This document shows, in pieces, positions 57,637-64,000 of a stretch of DNA of 64,000 nucleotides. The DNA comes from Sphingomonas kyeonggiensis (GTDB lineage: Bacteria > Pseudomonadota > Alphaproteobacteria > Sphingomonadales > Sphingomonadaceae). The position numbers and the translations under genes are program-made. Each line of letters opens with the position of its first letter. Positions within the stretch are counted from its first letter, which is position 1. The stretch covers positions 1,612,001 to 1,676,000 of the forward strand of contig NZ_JAUSTJ010000001.1 in the NCBI RefSeq assembly GCF_030812785.1, given 5' to 3'. The notes under the pieces were generated by a model. The model was given only the letters and a program-made list of their open reading frames with translations. It was not told the DNA's origin and did not search any database.

Positions 57637-58178
57637 TCAAAGAGCCAGCATGCGCTGGCGGTCGGCGAGGCCCCGCTTGCCCACTTCCTCGATCTGATAG
57701 CTGTGCTTGGGCAGCGCCCTCAGCAGCTCGGATTGGGGTTGAGTGAGGTCGAGCCAGGCCATGTTCTCACGCCGGAGCAACACGGCGCCCTGACGCTCCT
57801 GGTAGAAGAAGATGTCCGGATTGGCCGGAAGCGTGATGATCGCGTAGCTGACGTCACGCTCGCCCGAGCTGGGGCGCCAGATCCCGGCGAGATAGAAGAA
57901 ATTCCCGTCGTCGAGCGTGACGCGGAACTTGCGCTCGCCATTGGTCACCTGGAATTCGCTCGCTGGCACCAGGCAGCGCTGATGGGGGAATGTCCGGCCT
58001 TCGGAGCGAATGAACCTGAATGGCTTGCCGTCCGGCTCCCACGGCTCGAGCCCCCAGCTGGCCTCGCGAGCCCCCAGCTGGCCTCGATCGCCTGGGGCTT
58101 GCCCGACCGCGGGTTGCGCCGGATGATGATCTTGCGGCTGCCAAAGGGTGCATCCGACTCGAAGGGACTCGCTTGCAT
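57637..58178 (-). pseudogene. SRAP-family (YedK/HMCES-like) protein, frameshifted by a 20-bp duplication
   Basis: The start at 58178 gives MQASPFESDAPFGSRKIIIR, NPRSGKPQAIEASWGL, then meets a tandem repeat, and the frame changes. Removing one 20-base copy restores the family sequence: EPWEPDGKPFRFIRSEGRTF, PHQRCLVPASEFQVTNGERK, LAGIWRP, AIITLPANPD, to MLAL at 57637. The remaining 110-codon frame alone (57637-57969) lacks the N-terminus. This subgroup has no Cys2 as in the neighbour at 58228, so it may not form the abasic-site crosslink. Confidence 0.8.
58048..58087. repeat. 20-bp tandem duplication in the SRAP gene
   Basis: GAGCCCCCAGCTGGCCTCG occurs at 58048-58066 and again at 58068-58086, 20 bases apart. 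Twenty is not a multiple of three, so the copy shifts the reading frame. Confidence 0.9.
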
Positions 58179-58227
58179 GATGAGAACATAATGCGAACGA
58201 ATCCTGCTTGCAAATCGAGGATCTCTC

Positions 58228-58854
58228 ATGTGCAATGACTATCGCCTCGAGGTGGACATCGCCTCGATCATGGAGGATTTCGACGAGCTAGAGATCGACA
58301 TCGATACGCCGGAGGGCACACCCAATGTGGCCGCGCGCGAGGACATCAAGATCACCGATGTCGCTCCGATCGTCACCAATCCGCAGGGCGAGAGCGGGCG
58401 AGGCGCACTGGTCAACAGGCGATGGAGCTGGCCGGGACCGACGGGCAAGCCGGTCTATAACTATCGCGCGGAGGGCCGCGAGTTCGCGGCCAATCGGTGC
58501 CTCATCCTCGCCGACGGGTTCTACGAATTCACCAAGTCCGATGATCCGAAGCAGAAACGTCAGAACAAGTGGCTGTTCACGCTCAATGATCACGACTGGT
58601 TTGCCATTGCCGGGATCTGGCGCAGGGATCCGGTGATCGGCGAGGCCTTTACGATGCTGACGTTGGATGCTGGTCCCGATGTAGCGCCATATCACCATCG
58701 ACAGGTCATTCCCCTCGCGCGCGATCAATGGGCAGCGTGGCTCGACCCTGCTACTCCCGCCGCAGACGCGCTGCGCATCCTTCCGGCCGGCAGTCTCACG
58801 GTCTGCCAGGTTCACGGTACTCCGCCCGCCGAGCCTTTGCCGACGCTTCTCTAG
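58228..58854 (+). CDS. SRAP-family abasic-site processing protein (YedK/HMCES type)
   Basis: 208 residues. Cys2 in MCNDYRLE is the residue that attacks abasic DNA; the Asn in AREFAANRCLILADGFYEF, the Glu in GFYEF and the late His in YHHRQVIPL complete the site. SRAP proteins shield abasic sites in single-stranded DNA as covalent adducts. It is divergent from the broken SRAP gene, 49 bases away, so the two probably share a promoter region. Confidence 0.92.
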   Translation: MCNDYRLEVDIASIMEDFDELEIDIDTPEGTPNVAAREDIKITDVAPIVTNPQGESGRGALVNRRWSWPGPTGKPVYNYRAEGREFAANRCLILADGFYEFTKSDDPKQKRQNKWLFTLNDHDWFAIAGIWRRDPVIGEAFTMLTLDAGPDVAPYHHRQVIPLARDQWAAWLDPATPAADALRILPAGSLTVCQVHGTPPAEPLPTLL

Positions 58855-59224
58855 ACGTTACTCGCCGCCATCCTCCGGCACCGTGCTGGACCTGACTCAA
58901 TATGTGCCAACGCGAGCCGTCGGTGTGTTCGGCGGCGGCAGCCTCCTATAAGCTCACCATAGAAAGTTCTTGGGCTTCCGCTGATGTCAGTATGGACATT
59001 TTTGGTGACAGAGAGTATATGTTCGGTGTCGGAGAGATAAGGAGAAGGTTGGTAACTCAGGACTCGAACCGTTGACGCGAAATTGTATCGTGGTGCTATT
59101 TGCGGGTACAATTTCTGCGTCGGAAATAGTTTGAGAAATCATATCAAATCGATGTCAATATTTAGTCGGTTCTCTTCTGGCACCATTCACCCATTCGCTG
59201 AGATTCCGGCGAATTGGCTAAGCT
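58855..59224. other. AT-richer spacer at the edge of a decayed element
   Basis: No gene supported. GC falls compared with the surroundings. On the minus strand GGTTCGAGTCCTGAGTTACC (59051-59070) resembles a tRNA T-loop end, but no tRNA fold can be built around it. It lies beside an integrase remnant, so it may be a former attachment site. Confidence 0.4.
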
Positions 59225-59701
59225 TCAGAAAAGTAACGAAAATATCGCTAGATGCGACCCGGCCGGTCCGCAGTCGTTCGCGTGCGAGTAGGGGCCTTTC
59301 GGGGCTGCGCTGGGGGCCTCGCTTTTTGGCCCCTCCGATAGCCCCGCAGCCTGCTTTTTCAGGGCGTCCAACTGGTCGCTCCACGCCCGCATCATCTCGA
59401 CCCGAGCGTTCCAGTAGGAGGTGCGATTGTAGATTGCGCGGATGGCGTTCTTGTCCTGGTGCGCCAGTGCGTGCTTGATGACATCCGGCGGCCAATTGCC
59501 GCTTTCGTTCAGCAGCGAGCTGGCGGTCGAGCGGAAGCCGTGCGCGGTCATTGGGCAAGCGGCCGGGTGCCGATCCCCATGGAGCGGGCTGCTGAACTCT
59601 CGGAAGCTTTGGGCATGGACGACAGAGGCTTCTTGCTGGTCGTCCTGCAACAGAGGCGGCTTCAGTCTTTGCCGCATGGCACCTTGCGCATCGCGGAACA
59701 C
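59225..59701 (-). pseudogene. Tyrosine-recombinase (phage/P4-type integrase) C-terminal remnant
   Basis: The frame contains MTAHGFRSTASSLLNESG (HxxR box), LAHQDKNAIRAIYNRTSYW (second His-type region and the Tyr nucleophile in IRAIYNR) and a final helix VEMMRAWSDQLDALKKQA. The catalytic N-terminal two-thirds, including the first Arg box, are absent; sequence before about 59600 does not fit the family. It is a relic of an integrated element. Confidence 0.8.
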
Positions 59702-59822
59702 CGGTGCCCGATTTCGAGGGGAAGCGGCGCAATCCCCGATGGCCTGGGATCAATACCGACCAACCGCTTGCAGCACGGGAGCGCAGCCTGGCCGGTGTTG
59801 GCCGATACGACTCCAGGATCAT

Positions 59823-59950
59823 GTTCGACGCCAGGGCTGGGCTGGGACTCGCTCTCGTTACTGCAATCGCCGGCGCTCATGATGGGCACGCCGAATTCAG
59901 CGATGGCGAAGGGGCTAGAGGCCGGCATCTCCTACAGCCCCAATGCAATA
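59823..59950 (+). pseudogene. Histidine-kinase ATPase-domain fragment
   Basis: The reading FDARAGLGLALVTAIAGAHD, then GHAEFSDGEGARG, matches the G2 box (GLGLALV) and following helix of kinase ATPase domains. No HisKA or N box precedes it in frame. It is a relic. Confidence 0.5.
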
Positions 59951-60151
59951 AGGAAGCTGCGGCTGGGAAAGACAGGCAAGAGACACAAGCAGCGGCAGGT
60001 CTCGTCCGCTTACCCGACTGCAGGACGCTTGAAGGTCCGGAAACCGCACTGTGGTTCGAGGCGCCTAGCTCGTCTTCCTCAAGCCGGGAGGTTCAATCCG
60101 CTCGCATAGTAACAATTGCAACGTCCTCGCCGGGATGGAAAAAGGACGAGC

Positions 60152-62488
60152 ATGAACGATCAGGTGATTCAAATCCGACGCGATGCCGAGACGGTCGCGC
60201 ATATCGAGCGCATCGAGCAGCGGCTTCGCTGGCTCGCTTCTTGGACGATCCACAACGCCAATCATCTACGCGACAGCCGCGACGGCCTCAAAGTCGGCGG
60301 ACACCAGGCCAGCTGCGCCTCTATAAGCGCGATCATGGCCGCACTCTACTTCGGCGCGCTCGGGCCCAATGACAAAGTGGCGGTCAAGCCGCATGCCGGC
60401 CCGATCCTCCATGCGATCCATTATCTGCTCGGCAACCAGTCGCGCGAGCAGCTCGAGCGCTTCCGCGGCTTTGGCGGCGCGCAGAGCTATCCGTCGCGGA
60501 CCAAGGACCAGATCCCGGTCGATTTCTCGACCGGCTCGGTCGGCCTGGGCGTGGCGATCACGGCCTTTGCCAGCCTGGTCCAGGACTATCTGATCGCCCA
60601 TGGCTGGAAGGACCCGGACACGGCGGGCCGCATGATCGCGCTGATGGGGGATGCCGAGCTCGACGAAGGCAATATCTACGAGTGCCTGATCGAAGCCTAT
60701 AAGCACGACATCCGCAACTGCTGGTGGATCGTCGACTACAATCGCCAGTCGCTCGATGCGACCACCGCCGATCGGATGTTCAACCGCTTCGACGACATGT
60801 TCGCGACCTGCGGATGGCGCGTCGTGACGCTGAAGCATGGGCGGCGGCAGAGGGAGGCGTTCGAACGCCCCGGCGGTGCGGCGCTCGCGCGGTGGATAGA
60901 TGCCTGTCCGAACGCGGATTACGCCGCGCTCACCTATCAGGGCGGCGCGGCGTGGCGCGCCAGGCTGTCCATGGACCTGGCGGGCGAGCAGCAGGCCCTC
61001 GACCTGCTTGCGAGCTTTGACGATGCGGCGCTGGGCGAGCTGATGACCAATCTCGGTGGCCATTGCATCGAGACCCTGCTCGACGCGTTCGACCGCGCCC
61101 AGGACGACAAGCCGACCCTGTTCATCGCCTATACGATCAAGGGCTACGGCCTGCCCTTCGCCGGCCACAAGGACAATCACGCCGGCCTGATGAACCCGAG
61201 CCAGATCGCGGCACTTCGCGACACGATGGGCATCGCCGAAGGGGAGGAATGGCAGCCCTGGGCCGGCCTGGGCGACAACGCCGCGCGGGCACTGGAGGAC
61301 TTCGTCTCCTCGGCCCCCTTCGCGGCTGAAAGCGAGCGTTCGGCCGCGGCCAGGATCACCGTTCCCGCGATCCCGACGCCCGAGGGCACCATGTCGACCC
61401 AATGGGCGTTCGGGCGCATCCTCCACGACCTCGCCAAGTCGGGCGATCCGCTCGCCGACCGATTGGTCACGACGTCGCCGGACGTGACAGTGTCGACCAA
61501 CCTGGGCGGCTTCGTGAACCTGCGCGGCCTGTTCCGGCGGCAGGAGCTGAAGGACGTCTTCCACGCCTCCCGGATCGTCTCGGCACAGAAATGGGCGGGC
61601 CATGCCGCAGGCCAGCACATCGAGCTCGGCATTGCAGAGAACAATCTCTTCCTGATGCTCGCGGCGCTCGGGCTGTCCGGGAGCGTGTTCGGCGAGCGGC
61701 TCCTGCCGGTCGGGACCGTCTACGATCCGTTCATCGCGCGCGGCCTCGATGCGCTCAACTATGGCTGCTACCAGGACTCGCGCTTCCTGCTCGTCGCCAC
61801 GCCTTCGGGGCTGACGCTCGGGCCCGAGGGCGGCGCCCACCAATCGATCAACACGCCGCTGATTGGGATGGGCCAGCCTGGCCTGACCTGCTTCGAACCG
61901 GCTTTCTCCGACGAGCTCGCGGCCTGCATGGAATGGGCATTCGGCCATCTCCAGGCGGACAAGGGCGGCTCCGTCTATCTGCGCCTTTCGACCCGCGAGC
62001 AGGCCCAGCCGCACCGCGAGGACGATAGCTGGCGGCAGGATGCTCTCAAGGGCGGCTATTGGCTCCGGCGTCCGGCGGACGGCGTCGAGGCGGCCATCGT
62101 CTATTGCGGCGCGGTCGCCCCCGAAGCGCTCCAGGCCTGGGCGGAGCTCGTCGACGATATCCCCGGTCTCGGCCTGTTGGCGGTGACGTCGCCCGATCTG
62201 CTGCACCGAGACTGGAGCGTGGCACGGGCGGCGCGCTGGGAAGGCCGGGGCGCGGCACGAAGCCATGTCGAGCAGCTGCTGGCCCCGCTCGCGCGCGGCG
62301 CCGGCCTGGTCACCGTCATCGACGCAGCGCCCGCCTCCCTGTCCTGGATCGGCGGGGTGATGGGACACCGCGTCAGCCCGCTCGGGATCGACCGCTTTGG
62401 CCAGACCGGAGATCTTCCCGACCTGTATCGGGCCTATCGCCTCGACAAGGACGCCATCCACGACGCCGCGGCCGAGCTGTTCCTCTAG
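60152..62488 (+). CDS. Homodimeric pyruvate-dehydrogenase-E1/transketolase-like TPP enzyme
   Basis: 778 residues from ATG 60152. Thiamine motifs are visible: GDAELDEGNIYECLIEAYKH (GDGx-type metal loop), the substrate His/GGHQASCASISAIMAALYFG region and ELGIAENNLFLMLAALGLSG with GPEGGAHQSINTPLIGM. The three-domain order (TPP-binding, transketolase-like pyrimidine, C-terminal) fits AceE-like proteins, but at 778 residues it is shorter than AceE (about 890). The substrate could be a 2-oxo acid or sugar phosphate. It is followed by a strong terminator. Confidence 0.85.
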   Translation: MNDQVIQIRRDAETVAHIERIEQRLRWLASWTIHNANHLRDSRDGLKVGGHQASCASISAIMAALYFGALGPNDKVAVKPHAGPILHAIHYLLGNQSREQLERFRGFGGAQSYPSRTKDQIPVDFSTGSVGLGVAITAFASLVQDYLIAHGWKDPDTAGRMIALMGDAELDEGNIYECLIEAYKHDIRNCWWIVDYNRQSLDATTADRMFNRFDDMFATCGWRVVTLKHGRRQREAFERPGGAALARWIDACPNADYAALTYQGGAAWRARLSMDLAGEQQALDLLASFDDAALGELMTNLGGHCIETLLDAFDRAQDDKPTLFIAYTIKGYGLPFAGHKDNHAGLMNPSQIAALRDTMGIAEGEEWQPWAGLGDNAARALEDFVSSAPFAAESERSAAARITVPAIPTPEGTMSTQWAFGRILHDLAKSGDPLADRLVTTSPDVTVSTNLGGFVNLRGLFRRQELKDVFHASRIVSAQKWAGHAAGQHIELGIAENNLFLMLAALGLSGSVFGERLLPVGTVYDPFIARGLDALNYGCYQDSRFLLVATPSGLTLGPEGGAHQSINTPLIGMGQPGLTCFEPAFSDELAACMEWAFGHLQADKGGSVYLRLSTREQAQPHREDDSWRQDALKGGYWLRRPADGVEAAIVYCGAVAPEALQAWAELVDDIPGLGLLAVTSPDLLHRDWSVARAARWEGRGAARSHVEQLLAPLARGAGLVTVIDAAPASLSWIGGVMGHRVSPLGIDRFGQTGDLPDLYRAYRLDKDAIHDAAAELFL

Positions 62489-62505
62489 GTCGGATCCGGG
62501 GATGA

Positions 62506-62541
62506 CCTCCCCGCCGCCGTCCGGACGTGGCGGCGGGGAGG
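62506..62541 (+). terminator. Strong hairpin after the TPP enzyme
   Basis: A perfect 13-bp stem, CCTCCCCGCCGCC at 62506-62518 and GGCGGCGGGGAGG at 62529-62541, with a self-complementary loop (GTCCGGACGT). No T run follows. Confidence 0.7.
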
Positions 62542-62753
62542 GGGCTGGCTCATGAAGTCTGCAGCACGCTCGATGCCGAGCGGAGGCTGAGGACCGGATT
62601 CCGGCTTTCGGGTTACGATCGCTGCCGCCCAAGAGCCATGGCCGCAGAACCGAGGGCTTCCAGGAAAATTTTGCACCGCAATGGCGGAAAACCGACCCCG
62701 ACGGCTCCCAAGGGGCAGCGCACGCACGCTGCGACTGGAGCTTTGGGGGGTAT

Positions 62754-64000
62754 ATGAAATCGGATCGTTCGGTTCTGTTCAGTGGTTCGGCGATCGCCGC
62801 GATCACGATCGCAATGGCGTCGCCGGCGCTTGCGCAGGCGCAAGGAAGCGCAGTGCCCGCCCAGGCCGGCGAGCGCGCCGTGGGGGAAGGCACGCTCACC
62901 GGCGTGATCGCGAAGGAAATCGGCGGCGACACGCTGCGCGACGCCGTGATCACGGTCGATGCCGGGGGCAAGCAGTATAGGGGCGTGAGCGACGAGGACG
63001 GGTCCTACACGGTACGCGACCTGCCGGCCGGCCCGGCTGCGGTGACGGTCGAATTCGTCGGCTATGTCACGCAGACGCAGGACGTGGTGATCGCCGCCGG
63101 CGGTACGGCGCGGCTCGATTTCAACCTGGCGCAGAGCGGCCGGGGCGGCCAGGCGGCGCGCGAGAACGAGATCATCGTCAACGGCGAGCGCGAGGGCCAG
63201 GCCAGCTCGATCCAGGCACAGCGCCGCGAAATGCAGATCGCCGACATCATCTCGACCGAGGCCTATGGCGACGTCGCCGGCGGCAATCCGGCGGAGATGA
63301 TCAAGTACATGCCCGGCGTCGACGTGGACGGCACCAACGGCACCGCGATCTACGCCTCGCTGCGCGGCCTGCCGGGCGAGTTCACCCGCACCCAGCTGAA
63401 CGGCATGGACGTGATCTCGGCCAACGCCAACTCGCCCACCGGCTATGCCAATTCGGCCGCGGCGGCGCGCGTTTTCAGCTATGAGGCGATCGGCGTGTCG
63501 GCGATCGATTCGATCGTGCTCTACAAGACGGTTGGCGCCAACCAGAATGCCGACGCGCCGGCGGGCATCGTCGATCTGCGCACCAAGCACGCCTATAACC
63601 GCAAGAAGCCGGTGCTGACCTTCTCGCTCAGCGCGTTCACGTCGGACGACATGCTGGACAAGTATCGGCATACCGGGCCGAAATCCGACGGCTGGGGCGG
63701 CAAGCGCTTCCTGCCCAATGCGAACCTGTTCTTCGCCGACAGTTTCTTCAACCACCGGCTGGGCGTGATGTTCTCGCTGGGCTTCAACGACCAGTATCTG
63801 GGTTACGAACAGAACACGATGAGCCGCAGCTACGCGCCAACGGCGAAAAGCCCGGGGCCGCTTGCCTTCACTGCCTATGAGACCGCTGCCAACCCGCGCC
63901 AGACCACGCGGCGCACCGGCTCGCTCCAGCTCGACTTCAAGGCGAACGACAAGCTGAATTTCGGCTTCCTCGCGATCGCCTATCGCGGCGACGTGTACCA
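62754..64000 (+). CDS. TonB-dependent receptor, N-terminal part (partial)
   Basis: ATG 62754 opens a signal peptide (AAITIAMASPALAQAQ). A carboxypeptidase-regulatory-like domain follows (GTLTGVIAKEIGGDTLRDAV, GSYTVRDLPAGPAAVTVEFV), then the plug with IADIISTEAYGDVAGGNPAE and YASLRGLPGEFTRTQLNG, and the first barrel strands. The gene runs beyond the window. The regulatory-domain fusion is typical of sphingomonad receptors for oligosaccharides or other large ligands. The ligand is unknown. Confidence 0.93.
   Translation, partial: MKSDRSVLFSGSAIAAITIAMASPALAQAQGSAVPAQAGERAVGEGTLTGVIAKEIGGDTLRDAVITVDAGGKQYRGVSDEDGSYTVRDLPAGPAAVTVEFVGYVTQTQDVVIAAGGTARLDFNLAQSGRGGQAARENEIIVNGEREGQASSIQAQRREMQIADIISTEAYGDVAGGNPAEMIKYMPGVDVDGTNGTAIYASLRGLPGEFTRTQLNGMDVISANANSPTGYANSAAAARVFSYEAIGVSAIDSIVLYKTVGANQNADAPAGIVDLRTKHAYNRKKPVLTFSLSAFTSDDMLDKYRHTGPKSDGWGGKRFLPNANLFFADSFFNHRLGVMFSLGFNDQYLGYEQNTMSRSYAPTAKSPGPLAFTAYETAANPRQTTRRTGSLQLDFKANDKLNFGFLAIAYRGDVY

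Noticed and set aside
59051..59070. Possible tRNA 3' end (GGTTCGAGTCC on minus)
   Set aside because: No acceptor, D or anticodon stem can be built around it.
60266..62971. 901-codon minus frame opposite the TPP enzyme
   Set aside because: Antisense shadow spanning a terminator and the start of another gene.

Overview
The window looks like chromosomal DNA of a high-GC alphaproteobacterium of the order Sphingomonadales (Sphingomonas or a close relative). The reasons are TonB-dependent receptors at both ends, DUF6894 and DUF3606 small proteins, a GAAC-N7-GAAC SOS box, GGAAC-N16-(C/G)GTT promoters of the alphaproteobacterial general stress type, and a ROSE-like thermosensor before an hsp20 gene. 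No rRNA gene, intact tRNA gene or CRISPR array was found.

Left part (1-14600): a TonB receptor tail; an orphan phage-type tail fibre with a self-cleaving S74 chaperone domain; secreted or periplasmic serine hydrolases; a broken GAF gene; then a two-gene unit encoding a Gram-negative homologue of the cholesterol-dependent cytolysins plus an unknown partner, with a helix-turn-helix regulator facing away from it. Next is a PIN/GNAT-like/PUA-like protein overlapping an ASCH-domain protein. This pair abuts a 5'-truncated imuB at a sharp junction near 14540-14550. The first 7 kb carries degenerate intergenic repeats.

Middle part (16000-47000): a dense set of small stress genes. These include Hsp20, GlsB-type and iron-permease-like membrane proteins, a transglutaminase-like protease, two DUF6894/Crp-type regulator pairs, haem-oxygenase-fold protein, large-subunit catalase, DUF3597, DUF4142, phosphatase plus NAD(P)HX dehydratase, DUF421, a six-hairpin protein and GH130 glycan enzyme, hemerythrin, SRPBCC, alcohol dehydrogenase, SDRs, an Mfd-type translocase, PRC-barrel, DUF2252 and BLUF. 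Eight of the intergenic regions here and further right hold candidate EcfG-type promoters, so much of the cluster may be one general-stress regulon.

Right part (47000-64000): DNA repair and signalling. It has a PAS/PAS hybrid histidine kinase, SOS-controlled dnaE2, a small-protein group, exonuclease III overlapping a LigD that lacks the phosphoesterase domain, a DUF3606 protein, and a head-to-head SRAP pair in which one gene is frameshifted by a 20-bp tandem duplication. Then comes a decayed patch with an integrase tail and a kinase fragment, a homodimeric-E1/transketolase-like enzyme, a strong terminator and the start of another TonB receptor.

Functionally the window combines oxidative, heat and light stress genes with mutagenic and break repair (dnaE2, imuB remnant, LigC, LigD, ExoIII, Mfd, SRAP). 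The most unusual content is the cytolysin-like gene and the PIN/ASCH module. All assignments come from reading motifs and family resemblance, not from database searches.
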